Positions 8,933 through 17,599 of a DNA stretch of 64,000 bases are shown one piece after another. Origin of the DNA: Oceanobacillus luteolus (lineage in GTDB: Bacteria; Bacillota; Bacilli; Bacillales; Amphibacillaceae). The stretch's first letter is position 1. Each line of letters starts with the position of its first letter. The position numbers and the translations under genes were made by a program. The stretch is taken from contig NZ_JAMBON010000006.1 in NCBI RefSeq assembly GCF_023715655.1, forward strand, positions 1-64,000, written 5' to 3'. Below the pieces are notes generated by a model. It ran no database searches. It was not told where the DNA came from and was given only the letters and a program-made list of their open reading frames with translations.

Positions 8933-9247
8933 ATGATGAAGAAAAAACTAACAATATTTGCTTCCACTTGTCTATTGTCGGGATTCCTTGTAGCTTGTTC
9001 AGATGGGGAAGAGCAAGAGCCAGAACAACCAATTGCACCGGATGTTCCTGAGGAGCAAGCTCCTCAAGACGGTAACGAAACAGATCCAGGAACAGAACCA
9101 GGTGGTGAATCAGGAACAGAACCTGGAACAGAACCAGGCGGTGAATCAGAAACAGAGCCAGGAACGGAACCAGGCGGTGAGTCAGGAACAGAACCAGGTA
9201 CTGACCCAAGCACTGATTCCGAAACAGAAACTGACGAAGGATTATAA
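8933..9247 (+). CDS. Small acidic lipoprotein with Gly-Thr-Glu-Pro repeats
   Basis: The product (about 104 residues) starts with a lipoprotein signal peptide ending in the lipobox LVAC, so it should be diacylglyceryl-anchored on the outer face of the membrane. The rest is low-complexity and acidic: a Glu/Pro-rich part, then a repeat of about 12 residues built from GTEPGTEPGGES, ending in Asp/Glu/Thr. There is no catalytic domain; it may act as a spacer or wall filler. I chose ATG 8933, 7 bases after AAGGAAAGG; ATG 8927 is too close. It is divergent from pspA and has its own terminator. Function unknown. Confidence 0.7.
   Translation: MMKKKLTIFASTCLLSGFLVACSDGEEQEPEQPIAPDVPEEQAPQDGNETDPGTEPGGESGTEPGTEPGGESETEPGTEPGGESGTEPGTDPSTDSETETDEGL
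9089..9208 (+). repeat. In-frame tandem repeat, 36-base period
   Basis: About three copies of a 36-base unit encode GTEPGTEPGGES with few changes; the first copy is shortened. Such units change copy number by slippage, so length variation between strains is expected. Confidence 0.75.
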
Positions 9248-9275
9248 TTCAAAACATTTAAATATGACGTTTCCC

Positions 9276-9312
9276 AAAAACGAACTCACTAACTCTGAGT
9301 TCGTTTTTTATT
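9276..9312 (+). terminator. Terminator of the repeat lipoprotein gene
   Basis: AAACGAACTCA pairs with TGAGTTCGTTT around a short loop, then TTTATT follows. The A-run at the left could serve the other strand. Confidence 0.85.
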
Positions 9313-9532
9313 ATTTTGATTTTATTGGATTTCTCAGAGCAGTATCCTTCATCACCGGAAACTGTAGCAAAGAATTCTATCAAAACCAGACCGAGAACAG
9401 TGTATGGATGGAAGTTCGTTAACACCGAAATAAGGAACAGTGTATGAATCGATTTATTTATCAAGTATGTCATCGACTAATTTTTTACAAATAAAATGAT
9501 TGCATTATTTGAATATTTATTATATACTTTAT

Positions 9533-9545
9533 TCAACAATGTTGA
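9533..9545. promoter_or_regulatory. Palindrome TCAACA-A-TGTTGA
   Basis: A perfect 6-1-6 inverted repeat in the 410-base gap before the HMG-CoA lyase gene, flanked by further matching bases (ACTTT... and ...AAAGT). It looks like an operator for a dimeric regulator; which one cannot be told. Confidence 0.4.
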
Positions 9546-9592
9546 GTAAAAGTAAACTAGATTGAATTATTTATTATTTAAGTATTTTTTAT

Positions 9593-9606
9593 AGAAAGCG
9601 CTTTGG
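9593..9606. promoter_or_regulatory. Cre-like site (CcpA)
   Basis: AGAAAGCGCTTTGG matches the palindromic catabolite-responsive element (ideal TGAAAGCGCTTTCA) at all core positions. It lies about 55 bases before the HMG-CoA lyase start, where CcpA binding could repress transcription on good carbon sources. Confidence 0.5.
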
Positions 9607-9658
9607 AATATAGTCCTTAATTCAGTAGAATGCATACGATAGAATGGAGGGATAAGGA

Positions 9659-10561
9659 ATGAGAAATTTACCGAGAGAAGTAATTATTAAGGAAGTCGGT
9701 CCCCGAGATGGATTGCAAAATGAAAAAGAGTGGATTCCTACTGATCAAAAGATTGCTTGGATTAATATGCTTTCCAATACAGGGGTAAGGGAGATTGAAT
9801 ACTCATCCTTTGTAAATCCAAAAATGATCCCAGCTTTGAAAGATGCAAGGGAAGTAGGACGTAAAATTAAACGGAATCCGAATGTAGTCTATTCTGCATT
9901 GGTCCCAAATATGAAGGGACTGGAATTTGCGTTAGAGGCTGGAATTGACGGGGCATCCGTGTTCATGTCAGCGAGTGAAATGCATAATCAAAAAAATATA
10001 AATAAATCCATTGCCGAAACGTATCCTGTACTTGAAGAAGTTATAAAAGAAGCTAAAGCAGTGGGAAAACGGGTCACGGGGTATGTTTCAACTGTTTTTG
10101 ACTGTCCATATCAAGGGAAAATTACTCCAGAGCAGGTTCTTGAGGTTTGTCAGCGTTTAGTGGATGCTGGAGCAGATGATCTATCTTTAGGTGATACGAT
10201 CGGTACTGCTGTACCGACCGATGTGGAAAAACTGCTAGAGGTTTTACTGAAACACTTTCCCAAAGAAAAATTAATTCTGCATTTCCATGATACAAGGGGG
10301 ATGGCTATTGCAAATATCATGACTTCACTCCATTATGGGGTAACTCGTTTTGATGGATCGGTTGGAGGACTAGGTGGATGCCCTTACGCAAAAGGGGCGA
10401 CGGGTAACGTAGATACAAATGATGTTTTATATCTTCTGCATGGAGTTGGAATACAGACAGGAATCAGCGAACGGAAGATGCAGCAGGCAGGCCTTTATAT
10501 CCAAAATCTTCTAGGAAAACTGTTACCAAGCAGATCGTTAGCATATATATCGAACGCCTGA
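9659..10561 (+). CDS. Hydroxymethylglutaryl-CoA lyase
   Basis: The enzyme cleaves HMG-CoA to acetoacetate and acetyl-CoA, the last step of leucine breakdown. The 300-residue protein carries the family motifs GPRDGLQ (14-20), FHDTRGMA for metal binding, and the catalytic cysteine at about residue 241 in GGLGGCPYAKGATGN. The length is typical. ATG 9659 follows ATGGAGGG. In Bacillus subtilis the homologue yngG sits in a leucine degradation cluster; here it stands alone between a cre-like site and its own terminator, next to an XRE-cupin regulator. The reaction call is strong. Confidence 0.93.
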   Translation: MRNLPREVIIKEVGPRDGLQNEKEWIPTDQKIAWINMLSNTGVREIEYSSFVNPKMIPALKDAREVGRKIKRNPNVVYSALVPNMKGLEFALEAGIDGASVFMSASEMHNQKNINKSIAETYPVLEEVIKEAKAVGKRVTGYVSTVFDCPYQGKITPEQVLEVCQRLVDAGADDLSLGDTIGTAVPTDVEKLLEVLLKHFPKEKLILHFHDTRGMAIANIMTSLHYGVTRFDGSVGGLGGCPYAKGATGNVDTNDVLYLLHGVGIQTGISERKMQQAGLYIQNLLGKLLPSRSLAYISNA

Positions 10562-10568
10562 TAGGTAT

Positions 10569-10614
10569 AAAGCCATGTAGACAACCATTCATAGTTGTCT
10601 ACATGGCTTTTACT
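10569..10614 (+). terminator. HMG-CoA lyase terminator
   Basis: A long perfect stem of 17 base pairs (AAAGCCATGTAGACAAC with its complement ending at 10609) around an 8-base loop, then TTTTA. Confidence 0.9.
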
Positions 10615-10634
10615 TTGGAAATAGTCCCCGGTTC

Positions 10635-10663
10635 TTGACTTGAATCAGTCCCTAATATACGAT
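10635..10663 (+). promoter_or_regulatory. Sigma-A promoter of the XRE-cupin gene
   Basis: TTGACT (10635-10640), 17 bases, then TACGAT (10658-10663). Transcription should begin near 10670, some 20 bases before the ribosome site at 10685-10690. Confidence 0.6.
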
Positions 10664-10696
10664 TAATAACGAACATAGGAATTTAGAAGGGAATGA

Positions 10697-11260
10697 ATAT
10701 CGATAGATCTACATAATATTGGTAAGAAAATTAAACAAATTCGATTACGAAAAAAACTGACTCAACAACAAGTGGCTGATCAATGTGAGATATCAAAGAG
10801 TATGTTGTCAAAAATTGAAAACGGTCAAACTGCCGCTGCTGTAGCAACACTCTCAAAAATCAGCGATACGTTAGAAGTCCCACTTTCATGGATCCTCGAT
10901 GAAGAAAAAGAAGAAGAGCTTATCATACAGAAGAAAAGTGAACGTCCATCTAAAGTAGGGGATGAATCCATGGGATATTCTTACGAGCTGCTTGCTAACC
11001 GGGCCCACTATAGCGGACTGGAACCAACGATTGTGCATGTCACTCCGAAAGAATTTAACAAGCGGACAGAAGGGTATACCCATTCACAGGATGAATTTAT
11101 TTTTATCTTGGAAGGCTCCATTATCTTATTTTACAACGGAGAAAAGCATGTGATGGAAAAAGGAGATAGTGCGTATTTCCAAGGCCATAAACCACATTTA
11201 TTTATGCCTGTGGACAACGAAGAAGCAAAAGTGCTTACATTATTTATTGATAAAGGATAG
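10697..11260 (+). CDS. XRE-family regulator with cupin domain (start disturbed)
   Basis: An N-terminal lambda-repressor HTH (IGKKIKQIR through SWIL) is followed by a C-terminal cupin_2 domain (about the last 75 residues, HSQDEFIFILEG). Such regulators sense small ligands and often control amine or amino-acid metabolism. The full HTH is in frame only from about 10697, but that frame has no ATG, GTG or TTG before GTG 10772, which would cut away half the HTH. ATG 10693 is in another frame and stops after seven codons. Removing one base in 10702-10708 would join ATG 10693 to the HTH. Either there is a frameshift, a sequencing error or a rare start codon. Confidence 0.65.
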   Translation: MSIDLHNIGKKIKQIRLRKKLTQQQVADQCEISKSMLSKIENGQTAAAVATLSKISDTLEVPLSWILDEEKEEELIIQKKSERPSKVGDESMGYSYELLANRAHYSGLEPTIVHVTPKEFNKRTEGYTHSQDEFIFILEGSIILFYNGEKHVMEKGDSAYFQGHKPHLFMPVDNEEAKVLTLFIDKG

Positions 11261-11305
11261 CCACGGAATGGTTCACATTTTTCATGAACCATTCCGTGGC
11301 TTTCA
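11259..11305. terminator. Bidirectional terminator between XRE-cupin and floT
   Basis: A 17-bp stem, AGCCACGGAATGGTTCA and its complement, begins inside the stop codon and ends with TTT. It separates two convergent genes. Confidence 0.8.
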
Positions 11306-11309
11306 AGTT

Positions 11310-12857
11310 TTAGTCTGTTTTTTCTACCGTAGAAACCTCTTCTGTTTCTCGAGGGATCTTGATTGGTTGGTTAGCTTCCGGAAATGCTTGCTTACCAGCA
11401 ATGCCCTCCAGTAATTCTTTTACATTAATACCAGATGTTTCTTTTAATGACTCTTGTAGAGTGGCCATCAAATTGGTTGCATAGCTGGATACTTTATTAG
11501 CACCACTATTGCCTTCGCTTCCTCCTGTATCAACGACAGTAATTTTGTCGATATTGCCAAGCGGACGAGCAATTTCTTTAGCATATTCAGGAAGCATTTT
11601 GATAACCATATCCAAAACTGCTGCCTCTCCAAACTGTTCGAAAGCTTCTGCGATTTTCTGTTTCGCTTCTGCCTCCGCAATACCTTTTAGACGAATGATT
11701 TCTGCTTCCGATTCCCCTTGAGCCTTTAGAGAATCTGCTTTTGCAAGACCATCGATCCGTACTTTTTCCGCTTCAGCTTTTGCTTGCGCTTCAATGCGGT
11801 ATTTATGTGCATCTGCTTCAGCCATTTGTTTTGCTTTATCCGCAACGGCCGCTTGTTCAACAGAATAGCGGTCAGCATCTGCTTTTTTCTTCACTTCAGA
11901 GTCGTATTGTTTTTCACGACGCAGAATTTCTTTTTCTTCAAGTTCAATTTGTTTCTGTCTTTCGATAATCTTAATTTGCATTTCCTGTTCTGTAACTTGT
12001 TGCTTCGCTCTAGCAGTTTCATAGTCATAAGCTTGGTCAGCTCGGGCTCTTGCTATATCTTGTTCCCGGCGGAATTCTGCTACCTTCAATTGATTTTCTT
12101 TCTCTGCTTCCGCAATTTCAGTGGCACGTTCGAGTTCGGCTTTTTGGGCTTCCTTTGCAGCTTCCGCACGTTTGATACGTGTGTCTCTTTCAGCGTCTGC
12201 GGTAGCAATATCCGCATCTCGTTTTACTTGGGCAATTCGTGGTTTACCAAGGGATTCCAAGTAACCGTTAGAATCTCTTACTTCTTTAATTGTAAAGGAT
12301 ACAATAATAAGTCCCATTTTTGCCAAGTCTTGTGAAGCGACACGCTGTACTTCTTGAGAGAATTTATCCCGGTTCTTATAGATTTCCTCTACTGTCATGG
12401 AACCGAGTATGGAGCGGAGGTGTCCTTCTAGAACTTCTTTAGCTTCATATTCTCTGTCGGCGCGGGATTTACCTAAAAATTGTTCGGCAGCAGTTGCGAT
12501 TTCATTGACCGAGCCGCCGATCTTAATAATTGCTGTACCGTCTGCCATTACAGGAACACCTTGTTCTGTATAGACTTCAGGAGTAGATACTTCAAGTTTA
12601 CTGGATAATAAGCTTAAAGGACTTGCTTGTTGGAAAACTGGCAGAACGAAGGTACCGCCTCCACGGATGATTTTAATTTTATTTCCGGCTTCATCCGTAT
12701 GTACATTTTTTCCACCTAGATAACTTCCCGTCACAATTAATGCTTCGTCAGGGCCCGCAGTACGATATCTCGTCGTGAAAATAGCAATAAAGGCAATAAC
12801 TAAAAATACGACAATCGCCACTACAACCCAAATAGTCATGCTGATTGCATCGAACAT
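11310..12857 (-). CDS. floT: Flotillin-like protein
   Basis: FloT scaffolds functional membrane microdomains. The 515-residue protein has an N-terminal membrane hairpin (about residues 7-27), an SPFH/PHB domain (about 30-200) and a long Ala/Glu/Lys-rich coiled-coil flotillin domain with many AEA/AKA repeats (about 200-420), then a variable tail. The length agrees with Bacillus subtilis FloT (YuaG). ATG 12857 follows AGGGGGAAACAAA. It lies 50 bases downstream of yuaF and shares its sigma-W promoter; a third gene (yuaI in Bacillus subtilis) is absent here. Very confident. Confidence 0.93.
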   Translation of the reverse strand: MFDAISMTIWVVVAIVVFLVIAFIAIFTTRYRTAGPDEALIVTGSYLGGKNVHTDEAGNKIKIIRGGGTFVLPVFQQASPLSLLSSKLEVSTPEVYTEQGVPVMADGTAIIKIGGSVNEIATAAEQFLGKSRADREYEAKEVLEGHLRSILGSMTVEEIYKNRDKFSQEVQRVASQDLAKMGLIIVSFTIKEVRDSNGYLESLGKPRIAQVKRDADIATADAERDTRIKRAEAAKEAQKAELERATEIAEAEKENQLKVAEFRREQDIARARADQAYDYETARAKQQVTEQEMQIKIIERQKQIELEEKEILRREKQYDSEVKKKADADRYSVEQAAVADKAKQMAEADAHKYRIEAQAKAEAEKVRIDGLAKADSLKAQGESEAEIIRLKGIAEAEAKQKIAEAFEQFGEAAVLDMVIKMLPEYAKEIARPLGNIDKITVVDTGGSEGNSGANKVSSYATNLMATLQESLKETSGINVKELLEGIAGKQAFPEANQPIKIPRETEEVSTVEKTD

Positions 12858-12907
12858 TTTGTTTCCCCCTTATAGGTTTGTTTATTAAAATACTCTAGAT
12901 GAGTAGA

Positions 12908-13450
12908 TTAACCTGATTCCAGATCAAATCCGGTTTCATAAGGCACTACATACAGAACACCATTCTTTACTTCTATGACTAAGACACGCGTTCCTTCCTG
13001 AATCAACTCATTATCGTAACTTGCCGCAGGTTTGGAAATCGTACCACTTTTACTTTTGATTACAATCTCACCAAAACCATCCTCCGGAACAGATAAGATG
13101 ATTTTTCCAACTCTGCCCTTCAAAGAATCTTCCGTATAACTTAATGATTCCTCTGCTGATTTCATAGGTATAAAGACGAAGATATTTAATACGGCAGCGA
13201 GAATGAATGCAAGAATAGAAGATATGATAATAATTACAATACTAGATAGAGAGGTAACAAGCTCTAAAATATATGCAGCTGCGGAAAAAAATGTTATAAA
13301 AGCTAAAATGAGTGCTGGATTAAGAAATGGAGATATTTCACCAAATACTTCAATAAAATCTCCGAAGAATAAATATAGTATGGTTAAAATCCCAGCGATG
13401 ATCAAAACAAACAAGTAAATATTTTCAATAGGTGTACCAAATAATTCCAT
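12908..13450 (-). CDS. yuaF: NfeD-like membrane protein YuaF
   Basis: The 180-residue protein has three to four membrane helices (about residues 10-30, 42-60 and 65-95) and a C-terminal OB-fold NfeD domain (SLKGRVGKIILSVPEDGFGEI onward). NfeD proteins pair with flotillin/SPFH partners, and YuaF-FloT is the known sigma-W-controlled pair in Bacillus subtilis. The ATG is preceded by AAGGAGGG. It is the first gene of the operon, directly behind a consensus sigma-W promoter. Confidence 0.9.
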   Translation of the reverse strand: MELFGTPIENIYLFVLIIAGILTILYLFFGDFIEVFGEISPFLNPALILAFITFFSAAAYILELVTSLSSIVIIIISSILAFILAAVLNIFVFIPMKSAEESLSYTEDSLKGRVGKIILSVPEDGFGEIVIKSKSGTISKPAASYDNELIQEGTRVLVIEVKNGVLYVVPYETGFDLESG

Positions 13451-13488
13451 ATCATCCCTCCTTTACCATTTAATTTCCTTAATCATAA

Positions 13489-13515
13489 TACGGATGAACC
13501 TAGACATTGGTTTCA
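13489..13515 (-). promoter_or_regulatory. Sigma-W promoter of yuaF-floT
   Basis: On the minus strand TGAAAC (13515-13510) is followed by 17 bases and CGTA (13492-13489), an exact match to the sigma-W consensus, 39 bases upstream of the yuaF start. Confidence 0.85.
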
Positions 13516-13675
13516 TATTTTTTGAAAGTAATAATCTTTTTCTATTTTATGTTTTACATAAAGAAATATTGGATATTTTATACAGGTATTTTTGAAACAG
13601 AGGGGGAAGTGTTGTTATGAAATCTTTAAGTTATGTAAAGGGGGGTGAGATGAGTTTGTGGTGCGATTGCCATGA

Positions 13676-13714
13676 ATAAAAGCTAGACAATCAAATTTAA
13701 CATGATTGTCTAGC
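13676..13714 (-). terminator. Terminator of the pseudouridine synthase gene
   Basis: AGCTAGACAATCA (13681-13693) pairs with TGATTGTCTAGCT (13702-13714); on the minus strand the stem is followed by TTTTATTC. Confidence 0.85.
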
Positions 13715-13718
13715 TCAC

Positions 13719-14393
13719 TTATTTAATAAATAAATTCCATGGATATTCTTTTGGTGGAGAAGATTGAATCCGGATTTCCTCTTTTTTCGTAGGATGAGGA
13801 ACAGCAAGTTCATTTGCCCATAAGGCTATCTGTTCACCTGGTTTGTTGACTTTATCCCCATATTTTTGATCTCCGTAGAGTGGGAGGTCGCGACTCGCCA
13901 GTTGTACCCTGATTTGATGTGGTCTTCCGGTATGGAGGTTGATGGAAAGCAGGCTCAGTCCATCCTTCGTTCCGATTAATTCGAAGTCCAGGATAGCCTT
14001 TTTAGCATCTTTATGAGTACTTGACGTCGTATATACTATATTTTCTTTTTTGTTTTTTACGAGATAATCTTCTAAACGAGCAGAATTCTTCTCTGGGGTC
14101 CCCCTTACAATCGCCAAATATTTTTTCTCCATCTGGTGTTTTCTTATCGTGTCTGAAAGGCGGGAAGCCGCTTTTGATGTTTTGGCAAAAACCATGACAC
14201 CTCCAACAGGGCGATCCAACCGGTGGACCATTCCAGCATACACATTTCCAGGTTTATTATAGCGTGTCTTTATATCTTGTTTTACAAGTGTAAGTAAATC
14301 AGTATCTCCCGTCCGATCCGCTTGGACTGGAACATTTACTGGCTTGATGACAAATAACAAGTGGTTGTCTTCGTATAAAATTTTTAGATCCAT
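13719..14393 (-). CDS. RluA-family RNA pseudouridine synthase
   Basis: The 224-residue protein converts uridine to pseudouridine in rRNA or tRNA. It has the catalytic aspartate motif MVHRLDRPVGGVMVFAKT (about residues 55-72) and the later motifs YLAIVRG and TGRPHQIRVQL. It lacks an N-terminal S4 domain, so it is shorter than RluB/RluD types and closer to small RluA members. The target base cannot be read from sequence. ATG 14393 is preceded by a weak AAAGGGAT ribosome site. Single-gene unit with its own terminator. Confidence 0.85.
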   Translation of the reverse strand: MDLKILYEDNHLLFVIKPVNVPVQADRTGDTDLLTLVKQDIKTRYNKPGNVYAGMVHRLDRPVGGVMVFAKTSKAASRLSDTIRKHQMEKKYLAIVRGTPEKNSARLEDYLVKNKKENIVYTTSSTHKDAKKAILDFELIGTKDGLSLLSINLHTGRPHQIRVQLASRDLPLYGDQKYGDKVNKPGEQIALWANELAVPHPTKKEEIRIQSSPPKEYPWNLFIK

Positions 14394-14496
14394 GATTATA
14401 TCCCTTTCAACGTTGTATTAGTTCATATCATAACATAAGTTAAGATGAACTTCTCTACTCGCAATTTCTATCTGTTTGAGGTTAGAGATTTAGAAA

Positions 14497-14532
14497 GAAA
14501 AAGGCATGCACGTCATATAAGACGAGCATGCC
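14497..14532 (-). terminator. Terminator of the CynX-type transporter gene
   Basis: On the minus strand AGGCATGC-CGTC pairs with GACG-GCATGCCT around TTATAT, followed by TTTTTCTTTC. Confidence 0.9.
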
Positions 14533-14551
14533 TCCCGACAATAGCCTAGAA

Positions 14552-15769
14552 CTATTCATAAACATAACCTTCTTTGGAAACTAGGAAGCCAAAGATAGTA
14601 ATAATTACTGCCGCAATCATAATAGCTATGGTTGGAATCATCCAGCTTCCTGATAAATCATAAAGAAAACCAATAAATATTGGTCCGAATGCTGCCAGGA
14701 CATAACCTGCAGTTTGGGCCATACCGGAAAGTTCAGCAGCAGCATTAGAAGTCCTTGTCCGCAAAGAAAAGAGTGTTAATGCGAATGCGAAGTTACCAGA
14801 TAGTGAAATTCCAATTAATACAATACAAATCACTGTAATGATAAAGTGACTGCTTATTAATAAGCCGCCGTAACCAACAAAACAAGAAAGGGTGAGAAAT
14901 GCGACCATTCCTTTTAATGATTTTACTTTTTCGGCGAGAATAGGGACTAGAAAGCTTGCCGGCAACCCTATAAACTGTGTAAAGGATAACATCCACCCGG
15001 CCATTTCCGTTGTCATTCCGGTTGCATGTAGAATTTCAGGCAGCCAAGAAATCGTAACATAAAATAAGAAGGACTGTACCCCCATAAACCCAGCGATTTG
15101 CCATGCTAGTGGAGAGAGCCATATTTTTTTATGCGTAGCGTAAACATACTTCATTTCGCTTTCATCCGACGTTTTCGTCTTCTTATGTTTAGTACGTAGA
15201 TAAATCCAGATGAGGATTGCAAGTAATACTGGAATTGCCCATATCAAAAGTGCCACTTGCCACCCAAGACCGAGATTTTCAGCGATTGGAATACTGATCC
15301 CAGATGAAATTGCAGCTATCACTCCCATTGTAGTCGTGTAAATTCCTGTCAAGACTCCTACTTTATGTGGAAATTTATCCTTGATTAAGCCTGGTAATAA
15401 AACATTTAAAATTGCAATTCCAAGTCCTGCAAATAAAGTGCCCGTAAATAGTAGAATAATAATAGAAGTCGTACGGGCACTAATACCGATTAAAAGTAAA
15501 ACAAGACCAATTAACATTGCTCCTTCATACGTATAACGATTTCCTATTCTTGCCGCAAAGGGCGACATTATGGCAAACGCTATTAAAGGGAGACTCGTTA
15601 ATAGACCAGCGCTCCAATTTGTAAGTCCAACATCATCCCTGATCATTCCGAGGAGTGGTCCCACTGCAGTTATTGCTGGTCTTAAATTGAATGAAATTGT
15701 AATAATTCCTGCAACCAACATAAACATATAGACCTTATTCGCATGTTCCAATTTTTCTTGTGTTGACAT
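14552..15769 (-). CDS. MFS transporter, CynX/NimT family
   Basis: The 405-residue protein has 12 predicted membrane helices and the family's hallmark start (SFNLRPAITAVGPLL near residue 27), like Bacillus YycB and Escherichia coli CynX/NimT. Members export nitroimidazoles or carry cyanate; the substrate here is unknown. A cytoplasmic basic loop (KTKHKKTKTSDESE) lies between helices 6 and 7. ATG 15769 has AAAGGAGA upstream. It lies 60 bases after the SulP gene on the same strand, but an intervening hairpin suggests separate regulation. Confidence 0.85.
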   Translation of the reverse strand: MSTQEKLEHANKVYMFMLVAGIITISFNLRPAITAVGPLLGMIRDDVGLTNWSAGLLTSLPLIAFAIMSPFAARIGNRYTYEGAMLIGLVLLLIGISARTTSIIILLFTGTLFAGLGIAILNVLLPGLIKDKFPHKVGVLTGIYTTTMGVIAAISSGISIPIAENLGLGWQVALLIWAIPVLLAILIWIYLRTKHKKTKTSDESEMKYVYATHKKIWLSPLAWQIAGFMGVQSFLFYVTISWLPEILHATGMTTEMAGWMLSFTQFIGLPASFLVPILAEKVKSLKGMVAFLTLSCFVGYGGLLISSHFIITVICIVLIGISLSGNFAFALTLFSLRTRTSNAAAELSGMAQTAGYVLAAFGPIFIGFLYDLSGSWMIPTIAIMIAAVIITIFGFLVSKEGYVYE

Positions 15770-15799
15770 AAGATGTCTCCTTTCTATTAAGGAACGAGG

Positions 15800-15830
15800 A
15801 GAGAGACACGTAGTGAAACTGTGTCTCTCT
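15800..15830. terminator. Stem-loop after the SulP gene
   Basis: AGAGAGACAC (15800-15809) pairs with GTGTCTCTCT (15821-15830). Neither side has a strong T-run, so it may be a weak terminator or an mRNA-stabilising stem between the SulP and CynX genes. The stop codon of the SulP gene overlaps it. Confidence 0.4.
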
Positions 15831-17272
15831 TAAGTGCCGGTAACTTTTCTCTTTAATTCTGAACTAGCTTGGTTAATACCTCGATAGGTTACACTGATAT
15901 TTTTTTCTCGATATTTTTCTTCTATCTTCTCTAACGCTGCTATTGCTGAAGTGTCCCACAAATGTGCTTCCGTCAAGTCAATAATAACTTGTTCAACATT
16001 GTCATCATAATTAAACTTTCCAGGGAAATCACTTACAGAAGCGAAGAAAAGTTGTCCTCTAATCGAATAAATCTTTGTTTGTTGTGCATCTAATAACTTT
16101 TCATTGATTTCAATTTTTGAAATCTTTGCCGCGAAAAATATTGCACTTAATAGAACACCGATAATTACACCGATAGCCAAGTTACTTGTAACGATTACGA
16201 TTGCTACGGTTGTCACCATAACAATTGCATCTGTGATTGGAATCCGGTAGATGTTCCTTAGTGATGACCAATCAAATGTACTGATGGAAACCATAATCAT
16301 AACTCCTGCAAGTGCCGCAAGTGGAATTTGTACGACTAATCCACCGAGTACAACGATTAAAAACATCAAAAATACTCCTGCTACAAGAGCGGATAATCTG
16401 CCACGTCCACCAGATTTTACATTGATAACAGACTGTCCTATCATCGCACAACCCGCCATTCCTCCGAAAAATCCTGCAACGATATTGGCGATCCCTTGAC
16501 CACGACTTTCTTTATTTTTATCACTTGCTGTATCGGTCATATCATCTACTATATTTGCCGTAAGTAATGATTCAATTAATCCAACAATAGCGAGTGAGAA
16601 AGAGTAGGGTAGAATTATAATCAACGTTTCCAATGTGAAAGGAATATCGGGGAAGAAAAATGCTGGAAGCTTTTGTGTAATAGTTCCCATATCACCAACC
16701 GTACCTGTTTGAATCCCACCGTAGATGACAATCACCGTAATGACAACAATTGCAACTAGGGTAGATGGCACTGCTTTCGTCAATCTAGGCAAGAGATAAA
16801 TAATTGCTAGTGTCAGCCCAACTAATACATACATTACCCATGATTCACCTGCAAAGTGGGGAAGTTGTGCCAAGAATATCATAATGGCTAAAGCATTCAC
16901 AAAACCAATCATGACAGACTGAGGAACAAATTTCATGATCTTCGATAATTTTAAGGCTCCGAAAATAATCTGGATGATGCCTGTAAGAATGGTGGCAGCA
17001 AGTAAGTATTGTAATCCATAATCTGCTACGAGGTCGACCATCACTAATGCCATCGCTCCAGTTGCGGCAGAAATCATACCAGGTCTTCCGCCAACGAAAG
17101 CAATGACGACCGCAATACAAAATGATGCATACAATCCAACCATTGGATCGACCCCAGCAATAATCGAAAAAGCAATTGCTTCCGGAATTAAAGCTAAGGC
17201 TACTACAATTCCTGCAAGAATATCACCTCGAATATTTCCGAACCATTCTTCTTGCAATGTTTGAACTTTCAA
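15830..17272 (-). CDS. SulP-family anion permease
   Basis: The 480-residue membrane protein belongs to the SLC26/SulP family of sulfate, bicarbonate or dicarboxylate transporters. The N-terminal signature [20 protein letters not shown] and the VGLYASF motif are clear, there are about 10-12 helices up to residue 380, and the C-terminal STAS domain (about 390-480) is intact. The substrate is not predictable from sequence; bicarbonate (BicA type) or sulfate are options. No cysteine-pathway genes lie nearby. ATG 17272 is preceded by AGAGGTGATT. Family call is firm. Confidence 0.88.
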   Translation of the reverse strand: MKVQTLQEEWFGNIRGDILAGIVVALALIPEAIAFSIIAGVDPMVGLYASFCIAVVIAFVGGRPGMISAATGAMALVMVDLVADYGLQYLLAATILTGIIQIIFGALKLSKIMKFVPQSVMIGFVNALAIMIFLAQLPHFAGESWVMYVLVGLTLAIIYLLPRLTKAVPSTLVAIVVITVIVIYGGIQTGTVGDMGTITQKLPAFFFPDIPFTLETLIIILPYSFSLAIVGLIESLLTANIVDDMTDTASDKNKESRGQGIANIVAGFFGGMAGCAMIGQSVINVKSGGRGRLSALVAGVFLMFLIVVLGGLVVQIPLAALAGVMIMVSISTFDWSSLRNIYRIPITDAIVMVTTVAIVIVTSNLAIGVIIGVLLSAIFFAAKISKIEINEKLLDAQQTKIYSIRGQLFFASVSDFPGKFNYDDNVEQVIIDLTEAHLWDTSAIAALEKIEEKYREKNISVTYRGINQASSELKRKVTGT

Positions 17273-17599
17273 TTAATCACCTCTAATAAATTCTCAGTTG
17301 TTATAAATAGTAACCCTATAGCGAGAACTCGACTTTCACCATACAAATCATAGCATAAATGGGGAGAAACAAAAAATGACAAGGAAACGTTAACATCTTT
17401 GCTTCTTGTGGTTTTTCACTATTTTTCTATGATTTTCAACGTTTCTCTGATGATAAGTTGATTTTATCCATATACTCCGCTTGGCATTCATTTTTACAGC
17501 TGTTCAATTTGTCTAATTTAAGGTATACTTGGAACGATTTGTCAGAAATTAATTGGTAGATTCCATAGGATGGATTTATCAGAAAAAGGAGGGTGGAAA

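Noticed and set aside
9089-9208. Short regular repeats considered as a CRISPR array
   Set aside because: The units are contiguous, without unique spacers, and code in frame for GTEPG repeats in a lipoprotein.
11784-12335. A 183-codon plus-strand frame inside floT
   Set aside because: It is Phe/Cys-rich antisense to the Glu/Ala/Lys coiled coil of FloT, with no ribosome site; a typical shadow frame.
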